From assembly GCA_015222555.1 (NCBI GenBank), contig JADFVM010000078.1:1-24049 (forward strand): a stretch of 24,049 nucleotides of DNA. Direction: 5' to 3'. The DNA comes from Pseudomonadota bacterium. Lineage in GTDB: Bacteria; Desulfobacterota; JADFVX01. Below are positions 1 to 6,646 of the stretch, one piece after another. A model generated the notes under the pieces. The model searched no databases. It was given only the letters and a program-made list of their open reading frames with translations, and was not told where the DNA came from. Numbering within the stretch: the first letter of the stretch is position 1; each line of letters starts with the position of its first letter. A program made the translations under genes and the position numbers.

Positions 1-32
1 TCTTCTTCTTTGGCCGCCAAAGAAAAGAAGAA
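1..32. repeat. Left copy of 32-base terminal repeat
   Basis: Bases 1-32 are identical to 24018-24049. Inside is a palindrome, TTCTTTGGC-C-GCCAAAGAA (6-24). At the right end this is the last part of a longer structured repeat, so the left copy is probably the tail of another copy lying outside the window. Two identical ends suggest a contig cut at a repeat. Confidence 0.85.
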
Positions 33-50
33 ATCTTATGGCATAGCCGC

Positions 51-740
51 TTAACTCTGACCCCACCCAAAGGACGGGGATTTATATGACTCATTAAAAA
101 CTTTTCTCGTTTCTCTACAGACCTCTTTTTCAAGTGACGCCAGATGAATTTCCAGGAAGCGAAGTTCTTTTATGGTATCCACATCGTACCAGTAGGGGAG
201 GACCGAACAATCAATATCCGAGTCCTTCAGCCTCTCCATCGTTTCGCTAAATACCGATTCAGTCCCCCAGTTAATACCGTCGAAAATGGGGGGAAGCTCT
301 CCTGAAAATCCGATAAGATAGTAACCTCCGTCTATGCTGGGGCCGATGACAAGATCACTTTTTTTCAGCCTTTCAAAACTATCATCAATCATCTTAACAG
401 GTATAGAAGGTGAATCGCTGCCCAGAACAACTATTTCATCATAGCCTGCAGATTTCAATTGAGAAATGACTCGTTTCATTCGATCACCAAGATGGCCTGC
501 ACCCTGACCTATCAGGGTTAGGGTAAATCTCTTTTGCGCTTCCTCATAGAAGGGATGTTTTGCCGAGGGATGGCAGGCGATATAAAGATCAACCCCTTTA
601 CAGCTTTGAAGTGTGGCAAGTGTATCAAAGATAAAGGCTTCCTGCACCAGGGCAGCATCTTCAGGTGACAGATGAGGCGAAAGCCTCGTCTTCACCTCAC
701 CTGGTACAGGCGCTTTTGCAAAGAGGATAATGCAACGCAT
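51..740 (-). CDS. TIGR04282 family arsenosugar-type glycosyltransferase (DUF2064)
   Basis: A 229-residue cytosolic GT-A-like protein. The N-terminus, MRCIILFAKAPVPGEVKTRL, is the hallmark of the TIGR04282/DUF2064 family of putative nucleotide-sugar transferases. Further family features are GQGAGHLGDRM near residue 78, the VLGSDSPSIP acidic motif near residue 106 (probable metal or nucleotide binding) and GPSIDGGYYLIG near residue 132. An AAGGG ribosome site lies about six bases upstream of the ATG. Family members often sit with a second glycosyltransferase or radical-SAM genes, but here the neighbour is ffh on the opposite strand. The last residues (SPSFGWGQS) are not family-like, and the stop lies only 18 bases from the terminal repeat, so the 3' end may have been remodelled. 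The substrate is unknown. Confidence 0.85.
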   Translation of the reverse strand: MRCIILFAKAPVPGEVKTRLSPHLSPEDAALVQEAFIFDTLATLQSCKGVDLYIACHPSAKHPFYEEAQKRFTLTLIGQGAGHLGDRMKRVISQLKSAGYDEIVVLGSDSPSIPVKMIDDSFERLKKSDLVIGPSIDGGYYLIGFSGELPPIFDGINWGTESVFSETMERLKDSDIDCSVLPYWYDVDTIKELRFLEIHLASLEKEVCRETRKVFNESYKSPSFGWGQS

Positions 741-894
741 AACAACCCTTCAATTGATGATATTTATTGACGATGACCCATTTTAAAAGCGGGTGTAGTT
801 TACCATATACAGACATACTTTCAAGCAGAATATGAAATTTTTTCATAGCCGGAACAACAAAGCACTTAATCTATGGGCCGGAGAGACAATTCAC

Positions 895-924
895 TTGACA
901 TTTCAGCCAAAATTACAATAAGAT
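895..924 (+). promoter_or_regulatory. Predicted sigma-70 promoter of the ffh operon
   Basis: TTGACA (895-900), an 18-base spacer and TAAGAT (919-924), 28 bases before the ffh ATG. The -35 is a perfect consensus and the -10 matches at four of six positions. A GAAGGGA ribosome site follows at 944-950. Confidence 0.65.
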
Positions 925-952
925 AGAGGATTTTCTAAAGGCAGAAGGGACT

Positions 953-2287
953 ATGTTTGAAGGACTGAATACAAAATTAAGTAATGTCTTTAAAAACCTG
1001 AAGGGTCGGGGCAAGCTGACGGAGAAGGACATCGATCTGGTCCTGAAAGAAATCCGGATGGCCCTGCTTGAAGCAGATGTTAACTTCACAGTCGCAAAAG
1101 ACTTTGTTGCCTCCATCAGAGAAAAAGCTATCGGCAATGAGGTTCTTGATAGCCTCACACCTGCGCAACAGGTCATCAAGATTGTCCAGAACCAACTAAC
1201 AGCACTCCTGGGTGGAGAGATTTCAGAGCTTAATCTCAGCGTCCGCCCGCCTGTGGCCTTACTTTTGGTAGGGCTTCAGGGTTCAGGTAAGACGACAACA
1301 TCGTCAAAGCTTGCCCGCATGCTCAAGGAATCGAAAAAAAAGGTCCTCCTTGTTCCTGCAGATACATACAGACCGGCGGCTATCACGCAATTGAAAAAGC
1401 TGGGAAGCGACCTTGAAATCGATGTTTATGACAGTGATCCCAGTAAATCTCCCCTTGAGATATGTGGGGGAGCAATGGAACATGCCAGGATAAACACCTA
1501 TGACCTGATCATTATAGACAGCGCCGGAAGACTGCAGATAGATGAAGTTCTCATGAAAGAGCTTCATGACATCAAAAGCATTATCAACCCGCAGGAAATC
1601 CTCCTCATTGCCGACGCAATGACAGGCCAGGAGGCCGTCAATGTTGCACAGGCGTTTGACAAGTCACTTGATCTGACCGGTGTTATCCTCACCAAGCTTG
1701 ACGGTGATGCACGGGGTGGGGCCGCCCTTTCCATCAAGGCTGTCACGGGAAAATCGATAAAGTTTGTTGGAACGGGAGAAAAGGCCGATGCACTGGAGCC
1801 CTTTCATCCTGACAGGATGGCGTCCAGAATTCTTGACATGGGTGACGTGCTGTCTCTCATCGAAAAGGCTGAAAGCGCCTTTGAAGGGGAAGACGTTGAC
1901 GAACTCCACAAGAAGATCAAGAATAAATCCTTCGACCTTGACGATTTCAGAAAACAGATTCAGTCAATAAAGAAAATGGGTTCCATGAGCCAGATCCTCG
2001 ACATGATTCCGGGAATGGGTGCATTAAAACAAAAGGGCCTGCCTCAGGCCGACGAGGGAGAGCTTAAAAAGATTGAAGCCATCATAAGCTCAATGACAAA
2101 GGAAGAAAAAAGAAAACCTGCCCTCATAAACGGAAGCAGACGCTTAAGGATTTCTGCAGGGAGCGGCACTCAGGTTCAGGACGTCAACAAACTGCTGAAA
2201 AACTTTCAAATGACGCAAAAAATGATGAAAAAGTTTTCCAAAGGTGGATTAAAAGGACTGAAACGAAGCGGCATGTTGCCATTTTAA
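953..2287 (+). CDS. ffh: Signal recognition particle protein Ffh
   Basis: A 444-residue SRP54-family GTPase. It binds signal sequences of nascent membrane and exported proteins and, with 4.5S RNA and the receptor FtsY, targets ribosomes to SecYEG. The N domain (about 1-95) is followed by the G domain: P-loop GLQGSGKTT (107-115), DTYRPAA (137-143), DSAGR (189-193) and TKLDGDARGG (247-256). The methionine-rich M domain fills about 300-444, with GSGTQVQDVNKLL and a Met/Lys-rich C-terminus. Length is normal for bacterial Ffh. It is the first gene of the rightward translation operon; no SRP RNA gene is visible here. The ATG start gives the standard MFEGLN N-terminus and has a good ribosome site. 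Confidence 0.98.
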   Translation: MFEGLNTKLSNVFKNLKGRGKLTEKDIDLVLKEIRMALLEADVNFTVAKDFVASIREKAIGNEVLDSLTPAQQVIKIVQNQLTALLGGEISELNLSVRPPVALLLVGLQGSGKTTTSSKLARMLKESKKKVLLVPADTYRPAAITQLKKLGSDLEIDVYDSDPSKSPLEICGGAMEHARINTYDLIIIDSAGRLQIDEVLMKELHDIKSIINPQEILLIADAMTGQEAVNVAQAFDKSLDLTGVILTKLDGDARGGAALSIKAVTGKSIKFVGTGEKADALEPFHPDRMASRILDMGDVLSLIEKAESAFEGEDVDELHKKIKNKSFDLDDFRKQIQSIKKMGSMSQILDMIPGMGALKQKGLPQADEGELKKIEAIISSMTKEEKRKPALINGSRRLRISAGSGTQVQDVNKLLKNFQMTQKMMKKFSKGGLKGLKRSGMLPF

Positions 2288-2288
2288 C

Positions 2289-2385
2289 ACCTAAATTCTG
2301 CAAGTGGTTCGAGGACCGAGTCTGTCGATTCAGGCACATAGGCTGAATCGACAGACGAATCCCGAATTACTTGCAGGATTTAGGT
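2289..2385. repeat. 97-base long hairpin between ffh and rpsP
   Basis: The outer arms 2289-2305 and 2369-2385 pair over 17 bp with one G-T wobble. A middle stem can form between GGTTCG (2306-2311) and CGAATT (2363-2368). The inner arms 2320-2333 and 2343-2356 pair perfectly over 14 bp around a 9-base loop. No T-tract follows, so it is not a standard terminator. It may be an RNase III-type processing site, a REP/MITE-like DNA palindrome, or an mRNA element that separates ffh from rpsP expression. Confidence 0.85.
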
Positions 2386-2421
2386 AATATAAAAAACTAA
2401 ACTGATAAGGGAGAAAATAGT

Positions 2422-2691
2422 ATGGCTGTAAAAATCAGGCTTGCCAGAATGGGTAGACACAAATTGCCTTTCTACAGAGTAGTTGTTGCTGACTCAGAGG
2501 CGCCAAGAGGGGGAAGATTCATAGAAAAACTGGGGACCTATGATCCTAATGTAGATCCTGCCGCCATCACACTTGATGAAGAAAGGACCTTAAAGTGGCT
2601 TGGAGAAGGCGCGACACCTACAAGCACGGCAAAGTCAATTCTTAAAAGAAGTGGTATTATTGAGAAGTTTCAACAGGCCTCCAAGGCTTGA
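2422..2691 (+). CDS. rpsP: 30S ribosomal protein S16
   Basis: An 89-residue protein with the S16 signature at its N-terminus: AVKIRLARMGRHKLPFYRVV followed by ADSEAPRGGRFIE-LGTYDP. S16 binds 16S rRNA early and stabilises the 5' domain of the small subunit. Length is typical of bacterial S16 (about 80-90). The ATG is preceded by AAGGGAG (2407-2413). The gene sits between ffh and khpA, a widely conserved order. The 97-base hairpin upstream may let rpsP be expressed at a level different from ffh. Confidence 0.97.
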   Translation: MAVKIRLARMGRHKLPFYRVVVADSEAPRGGRFIEKLGTYDPNVDPAAITLDEERTLKWLGEGATPTSTAKSILKRSGIIEKFQQASKA

Positions 2692-2726
2692 CACCCATCG
2701 AATCAATTGGGCAGAAGGACGTATTC

Positions 2727-2960
2727 ATGTTTAAAGACTTAATAGAATATATGGCGAAATCGCTGGTCAACAATCCCGATGAGGTTAGAATAGAAGAGAC
2801 AGAAGATGCCAAGGGCTCCATTCTGGAACTTCATGTTGCTCAAGAGGACCTGGGTAAGGTGATCGGCAAAAACGGCAGGACCGCCAAGTCGATGCGGGCG
2901 ATTCTGAGCGCCGCCTCAACAAGGGCGGGCAAACAATCCCTTCTTAAAATTGTAGAATAG
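2727..2960 (+). CDS. khpA: KH-domain RNA-binding protein KhpA
   Basis: A 77-residue single KH-domain protein (YlqC/KhpA, COG1837). The KH loop is VIGKNGR (GKNG at 47-50), followed by the helix TAKSMRAILSAAS. The reading frame opens at a TTG at 2688, but I choose the ATG at 2727: AGAAGGA lies seven bases before it and MFKDLIEYMAKSLV is the usual family N-terminus. KhpA partners KhpB/Jag in some bacteria and binds many RNAs; it also affects ribosome maturation and cell-envelope phenotypes. It lies 35 bases after rpsP and nine bases before rimM, so it is probably co-transcribed. Confidence 0.93.
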   Translation: MFKDLIEYMAKSLVNNPDEVRIEETEDAKGSILELHVAQEDLGKVIGKNGRTAKSMRAILSAASTRAGKQSLLKIVE

Positions 2961-2969
2961 ACTATCGTT

Positions 2970-3485
2970 TTGCCTGAGAATCTTCTACTCATCGGGATAA
3001 TAGTCAAGCCTCATGGTCTCAAGGGATATGTGAAGGTCATGTCATATGCGGAGTCTATCAATACCTATGACAATCTAAAGGCCATCTACCTGAAAAAGGG
3101 CGACGGAACAATTGAAGCGCTGCATATCAATAAAGTCTCACCCGGCAAAGGGCTTATCATTCTGGGCCTGGAAGGGATAGAGGACGTTAACAGAGCAGAG
3201 GAATTAAGAGGCCTCGAACTTTTTATAGACTGCAATGAACTTGAGGAACCGGAGGAAGGCGAATATTACCAGCAAGACCTTTTAGGCCTCAATGTTTTTA
3301 CCATTCAGGGATCAAACCTAGGCACCATCAAAAACATCATGCCCACCGGAGACTATGATGTCCTCGTGGTGCGAAAGGGGAAAAAGGAACACCTCATTCC
3401 CGCCATAAAAGATATTGTAAGGGAGGTAAACCTTGAAGAGAAAAAGGTTATCATAGAACCTCTTGAAGGCTTGCTTGAAGAATAA
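2970..3485 (+). CDS. rimM: Ribosome maturation factor RimM
   Basis: A 171-residue 16S rRNA processing factor that binds S19 and assists 30S head assembly. The N-terminal RimM domain starts LLLIGIIVKPHGLKGYVKV (about 5-23). The C-terminal PRC-barrel covers about 95-170, with YYQQDLLGLNVF and a closing LIPAIKDIV segment. The start is a TTG with no strong ribosome site, but the homologous region begins within five residues of it and no better codon is available. It lies nine bases after khpA and 12 before trmD, the classic order; translational coupling from khpA would explain the weak start. Confidence 0.95.
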   Translation: MPENLLLIGIIVKPHGLKGYVKVMSYAESINTYDNLKAIYLKKGDGTIEALHINKVSPGKGLIILGLEGIEDVNRAEELRGLELFIDCNELEEPEEGEYYQQDLLGLNVFTIQGSNLGTIKNIMPTGDYDVLVVRKGKKEHLIPAIKDIVREVNLEEKKVIIEPLEGLLEE

Positions 3486-3497
3486 TGGGTACCTCTA

Positions 3498-4268
3498 ATG
3501 ATATTTGACGTTATCACCCTCTTTCCTGGAATATTCGAATCCCCCCTCAATGAATCAATCATAAAACGAGCCATCGATAAAGGTATCATCGAGGTAAGAC
3601 TCCATAACCTGAGAGATTTCACTCACGACAAACATCGCGTTGTCGATGATACGCCTTACGGCGGAGGCAGCGGTATGGTGATGAAGGTGGAGCCCATTGT
3701 TGAAGCCATTGAATCTCTGAGAAAGGAAGAGAGCACTGTCATTTTGCTCTCACCTCAGGGCAAACCCTTTAATCAACCAGAAGCCAAGAAACTCTCCTTT
3801 AAAAAACACCTCATTTTTATCTGCGGCAGATACGAAGGAATTGATGAAAGGGTGGCCTCCTATGTGGATGAAGTCATTTCTTTAGGCGACTTTGTCATGA
3901 CCGGGGGAGAAGTGGCGGCACTTGCAATTATAGATTCCGTGGCCAGGCTTATTCCCGACGTTCTGGGCAGCCATGACTCTACTGAAGAAGAATCATTTTC
4001 ATGGGATATTCTGGAGTACCCTCATTACACCAGGCCGACAGAGTTTAGGGGTGAAGAAGTTCCTTCCCGCCTTCTTTCCGGAAATCATGAAAAAATCCGG
4101 CAATGGCGAAGAAAAGAAGCGATCAGAAAAACACTTAAAACGAGACCGGATATCATTGAAAAACTCGAATTTTCAGGTGAAGACAAAGGATATCTGGAAG
4201 ATATTCAAAAGGAAGAGGCACAAAGTTCTGTCCATCAAAAAGTAAAGCCTGTGAAGTCAGATGGCTGA
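3498..4268 (+). CDS. trmD: tRNA (guanine37-N1)-methyltransferase TrmD
   Basis: A 256-residue SPOUT-class enzyme that methylates G37 next to the anticodon using S-adenosylmethionine and so prevents +1 frameshifting. The N-terminus MIFDVITLFPGIF and the segment DDTPYGGGSGMVMK are family hallmarks. The trefoil-knot cofactor region contains ICGRYEGIDERV and GDFVMTGGEVAAL. The C-terminal tRNA-binding domain carries YPHYTRP and GNHEKIRQWRR. Length is normal. Its stop overlaps the start of the next methyltransferase gene by eight bases, implying coupled translation. The ribosome site is weak, again consistent with coupling to rimM. Confidence 0.97.
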   Translation: MIFDVITLFPGIFESPLNESIIKRAIDKGIIEVRLHNLRDFTHDKHRVVDDTPYGGGSGMVMKVEPIVEAIESLRKEESTVILLSPQGKPFNQPEAKKLSFKKHLIFICGRYEGIDERVASYVDEVISLGDFVMTGGEVAALAIIDSVARLIPDVLGSHDSTEEESFSWDILEYPHYTRPTEFRGEEVPSRLLSGNHEKIRQWRRKEAIRKTLKTRPDIIEKLEFSGEDKGYLEDIQKEEAQSSVHQKVKPVKSDG

Positions 4269-4857
4269 AACCAGTAAGTCATCGCCCATCTATATCGGCC
4301 TTCTACACCACCCTGTCTACAATAAAAATCGCGAGCTTGTTACCTCAGCCATTACCAACCTCGACATTCATGACATCGCCAGGACAGCAAGATCATACAA
4401 CCTTGACGGCTATTTCATCATCAATCCCGACAAAGAGCAACAGACCCTTGCAAAAAGCATTACACGCCATTGGCTTGAAGGGCACGGCTCGCGCTATAAT
4501 TATGAGCGAGGCAAGGCCTTACAGCTCGTTGAGATAACAGACAGTCTGGATGAGACCATTGACATTATAAAGAAACGACACGGGACAGCTCCTACACTGC
4601 TAGCTACCACAGCCTCTATTAGCGATTCTCTTGAAGATCGGCGAATATCCTTCAAAATGGCCCGTCAAATACTGTCAGACAGCCAAACAGCCTACCTTAT
4701 CCTCTTTGGTACAGGATGGGGAATGGCCGAAACAGTTTTGAGAAAATCTGACTACATTATGGAACCTGTCAGATGTGCTTGGGATTACAACCATCTTTCC
4801 GTCAGAGCAGCGGCTGCCATAATAATTGACAGGCTTTTATCAAAAGAATACTGCTAA
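4261..4857 (+). CDS. SPOUT-type RNA methyltransferase (PF09936, TM1570-like)
   Basis: A 198-residue protein resembling the SAM-dependent RNA methyltransferase family typified by Thermotoga TM1570, normally encoded directly after trmD. Visible family features are IYIGLLHHPVYNK at the N-terminus, TNLDIHDIARTARSY (about 33-47), and the knot-region LILFGTGWGMAE (about 146-157) followed by NHLSVRAAAAIIIDRLL. The RNA substrate is not established for this family. It overlaps trmD by eight bases (ATGGCTGA). It is the last gene before a 220-base gap that holds a structured element and the rplS leader. Confidence 0.88.
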   Translation: MAETSKSSPIYIGLLHHPVYNKNRELVTSAITNLDIHDIARTARSYNLDGYFIINPDKEQQTLAKSITRHWLEGHGSRYNYERGKALQLVEITDSLDETIDIIKKRHGTAPTLLATTASISDSLEDRRISFKMARQILSDSQTAYLILFGTGWGMAETVLRKSDYIMEPVRCAWDYNHLSVRAAAAIIIDRLLSKEYC

Positions 4858-4918
4858 CCCGAATGAACCGGACTATTTTCAGTATATCCACAGGGCACAA
4901 GACCCCCTTGAGCGGTGT

Positions 4919-4981
4919 AAGTGCCTTCACGAAGTAATATTCTGCCGGAAAATCACAGGATATTACTTCTCGGGCACTAAA
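4919..4981 (+). repeat. 63-base palindromic element, copy 1 (upstream of rplS)
   Basis: Outer stem AGTGCC (4920-4925) with GGCACT (4973-4978), an asymmetric internal loop (TTCAC against TCG), then a 14-bp inner stem 4931-4944 with 4956-4969 (one G-T) and an 11-base loop containing GAAAA. A second copy lies inverted at 22098-22160, identical at 47 of 63 positions, with all stem differences pair-preserving. Seven A follow, then seven T at 4993-4999. It could be a dispersed palindrome (REP/MITE type) or a structured RNA. Confidence 0.85.
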
Positions 4982-5041
4982 AAAATGTTGAGTTTTTTTC
5001 CATTTTAGGTTAATGTATGTGATTCAAATTTTCAAGATCAT

Positions 5042-5073
5042 CGAAAGATGTTACCTTTCGTTTATTAAAGGAG
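5042..5073 (+). promoter_or_regulatory. rplS leader hairpin and ribosome binding site
   Basis: CGAAAG (5042-5047) pairs with CTTTCG (5055-5060), six bases before a strong AAAGGAG ribosome site (5067-5073) that precedes the rplS ATG by seven bases. Ribosomal protein L19 leaders with autoregulatory hairpins are known in other phyla; a similar role here is inference only. Confidence 0.5.
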
Positions 5074-5080
5074 AAGCAAG

Positions 5081-5434
5081 ATGAATATTATTGACAAGTT
5101 AGAGCAGGAGCAGCTCAAGAATGAAAATGACGTTCCTGATTTTAAAGCGGGTGACAAGTTGCGTGTCCATGTGAAAATCAGGGAAGGTGAAAAGGAGCGA
5201 ATCCAGGTTTTCGAAGGCGTAGTGATCAAAAGACAAAACGGTGGAAACCGTGCAAACTTTACGGTCAGAAAAATGGCTTCCGGTGTTGGTGTTGAAAGAA
5301 CATTCCTACTCCACTCTCCTCTTGTCAACAAGATTGAAGTTTTAACAGTGGGCAAAGTCAGAAGATCGCGTCTTTACTATCTCAGAGACAGGACAGGAAA
5401 AGCAGCAAGGATCAAGGAAAAAAGAACATGGTAG
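5081..5434 (+). CDS. rplS: 50S ribosomal protein L19
   Basis: A 117-residue L19, located at the 30S-50S interface. Family features are MNIIDKLEQEQLK, the basic DKLRVHVKIREGEKERIQVF stretch, GVVIKRQNGGNRANFTVRK and the closing RRSRLYYLRDRTGKAARIKE. Length is normal. It has the strongest ribosome site in the operon. The 223-base gap before it with a structured element suggests expression partly independent of trmD. It is followed after 26 bases by rnhB, whose 5' coding region contains an intrinsic terminator positioned to end rplS transcripts. Confidence 0.98.
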   Translation: MNIIDKLEQEQLKNENDVPDFKAGDKLRVHVKIREGEKERIQVFEGVVIKRQNGGNRANFTVRKMASGVGVERTFLLHSPLVNKIEVLTVGKVRRSRLYYLRDRTGKAARIKEKRTW

Positions 5435-5460
5435 CCAAATTGAATTCCTGATTTTAACGA

Positions 5461-6114
5461 ATGAAAGAAAAAAACATACAGAGGTCTCTCTTTACAGATA
5501 ATGAAAAGAGAGACCTCTTTTTTTTTGAAAAAAAAAACAGGGAAAGAGGCTACCAATTAATCGCCGGCATTGATGAAGCCGGAAGAGGCCCCCTGGCAGG
5601 CCCGGTTGTTGCCTCAGCAGTCATCCTGCCCATAGATGTTGAGATTGATGGGCTAACAGACTCAAAAAAGGTTTCACCCTCGAAGCGGGATTTTCTCTTT
5701 GATGAAATCAGGGAAAAGGCCCTGGCAATCGGGACAGCTATTGTTGACAACGATAAAATAGACAGCATCAATATTCTTCAGGCTACTCTTCTCGCCATGA
5801 AAAAAGCGGTGGAAGAACTTTCTCCCCTCCCCCATTATCTTCTCATTGACGGCATCTCTCCCATTAACACAAACATTCCACTGGAAACGATCAAAAAGGG
5901 CGATTCACTCTCCTACTCCATTGCCGCAGCCTCTATCATCGCAAAGGTCACACGTGACCGTCTCATGGTAGAATACGACAGGAAATACCCCCAATACGGA
6001 TTTTCCTCGCACAAAGGTTACGGCGCAAAGTCACATATGGAGGCGATCATAAAACACGGGCCCTCTCCTATTCACAGAAAAAGTTTTTCCGGCGTTAAGG
6101 AGTATGTCAAATGA
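5461..6114 (+). CDS. rnhB: Ribonuclease HII
   Basis: A 217-residue RNase HII, which cuts RNA of RNA-DNA hybrids and single ribonucleotides embedded in DNA. The catalytic signature AGIDEAGRGPLAGPVV (about 35-50) supplies the Asp-Glu pair. Later acidic positions are LLIDGI (about 126-131) and KVTRDRLM; SHKGYGAKSHMEAI is the conserved C-terminal segment. The only in-frame start is the ATG at 5461: an in-frame TAA lies close upstream and no internal start codon precedes the domain. DLFFFEKKNRERGY before the domain resembles relatives, so the N-terminus looks genuine even though it encodes a terminator hairpin. The ribosome site is weak. The stop overlaps yraN by four bases. Confidence 0.95.
   Translation: MKEKNIQRSLFTDNEKRDLFFFEKKNRERGYQLIAGIDEAGRGPLAGPVVASAVILPIDVEIDGLTDSKKVSPSKRDFLFDEIREKALAIGTAIVDNDKIDSINILQATLLAMKKAVEELSPLPHYLLIDGISPINTNIPLETIKKGDSLSYSIAAASIIAKVTRDRLMVEYDRKYPQYGFSSHKGYGAKSHMEAIIKHGPSPIHRKSFSGVKEYVK
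5481..5526 (+). terminator. Intrinsic terminator inside the rnhB 5' coding region
   Basis: GAGGTCTCTCTTT (5481-5493) pairs perfectly over 13 bp with 5505-5517 around an 11-base loop and is followed directly by nine T (5518-5526). This is an ideal rho-independent terminator 47 bases after the rplS stop, yet it encodes about residues 8-22 of RNase HII. It should end most rplS transcripts unless ribosomes translating rnhB melt the stem. Confidence 0.9.
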
Positions 6115-6482
6115 CGGTTGAGAGGCTTTCTCTTGGTAAGGAGGGCGAGCTTTTTGCTGTCAAATATCTAAAAAAGCAGGGCTACAAGATAAAGGAGCAA
6201 AACTACAACACACCTGTCGGTGAAATCGATATCATTGCACTGGATGGGAAAACCATTGTATTTATCGAAGTCAAAACTCGCCAAAGTATCTGCTATGGCT
6301 CACCCTTTGAAGCTGTCAACCATCGAAAACAACGGCAAATTCAAAAAACAGCACTGTATTATCTTGGAAGTAAAAAGGTAAAAAACAAGGCCCTCCGTTT
6401 TGATGTTTTATCTCTCTATATGGATGGTGAAAAATGGCAGGCGCAACTGATACAGAATGCCTTTGAGGTGTCCTCTTTCTAG
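6111..6482 (+). CDS. yraN: UPF0102 (YraN) family endonuclease-fold protein
   Basis: A 123-residue member of UPF0102/YraN, a small protein with a PD-(D/E)XK-like core. The motif is visible as GEIDIIALDG (Asp, about 37-46) followed by VFIEVKTRQ (Glu-x-Lys, about 51-59). The N-terminus LGKEGELFAVKYLKKQGYKI is also typical. The cellular role is not established; members commonly follow rnhB, as here, with a four-base overlap (ATGA). It ends the rightward operon. A GC-rich hairpin with a T-rich tail lies about 70 bases downstream. Confidence 0.93.
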   Translation: MTVERLSLGKEGELFAVKYLKKQGYKIKEQNYNTPVGEIDIIALDGKTIVFIEVKTRQSICYGSPFEAVNHRKQRQIQKTALYYLGSKKVKNKALRFDVLSLYMDGEKWQAQLIQNAFEVSSF

Positions 6483-6512
6483 CATTGCCCGGTATTAGCA
6501 AACCTGAAGGAT

Positions 6513-6580
6513 TGCCCTACAAAAAAAACCAACTCATATATTTCCAATGTAGGGCAGGGCTTCAGCCCTGCTTGTTCTGT
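6513..6580 (+). terminator. Hairpins between yraN and the DJ-1 gene
   Basis: GCAGGGC (6554-6560), loop TTCA and GCCCTGC (6565-6571) form a tight 7-bp hairpin followed by TTGTTCTGTTT. A wider inverted pair, TGCCCTAC (6513-6520) and GTAGGGCA (6549-6556), encloses it. It probably terminates yraN transcripts; the GTAGGGC/GCAGGGC wording also resembles dispersed bacterial repeats. Confidence 0.5.
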
Positions 6581-6615
6581 TTCCATACAAGGCAAGAGAT
6601 AAGCTTCTTTTGCCC

Positions 6616-6642
6616 TTTGCGTTCTCTGCGTCTCTGCGGTTA
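6616..6642. repeat. Dispersed TTTGCGTTCTCTGCG-type repeat
   Basis: Three degenerate units, TTTGCGTTC, TCTGCGTC and TCTGCGGTTAG, form a motif I recognise as scattered in intergenic regions of many bacterial genomes. It abuts the 3' end of the DJ-1 gene by five bases. No function is evident. Confidence 0.55.
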
Positions 6643-6646
6643 GCAC

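Noticed and set aside
2289..2385. SRP RNA or other known ncRNA beside ffh
   Set aside because: The hairpin lacks the conserved SRP helix 8 tetraloop and symmetric-loop motifs; it is a plain long palindrome.
2688..2726. TTG-initiated 13-residue extension of KhpA
   Set aside because: It overlaps the rpsP stop and lacks homology; the internal ATG at 2727 has a proper ribosome site and the family N-terminus.
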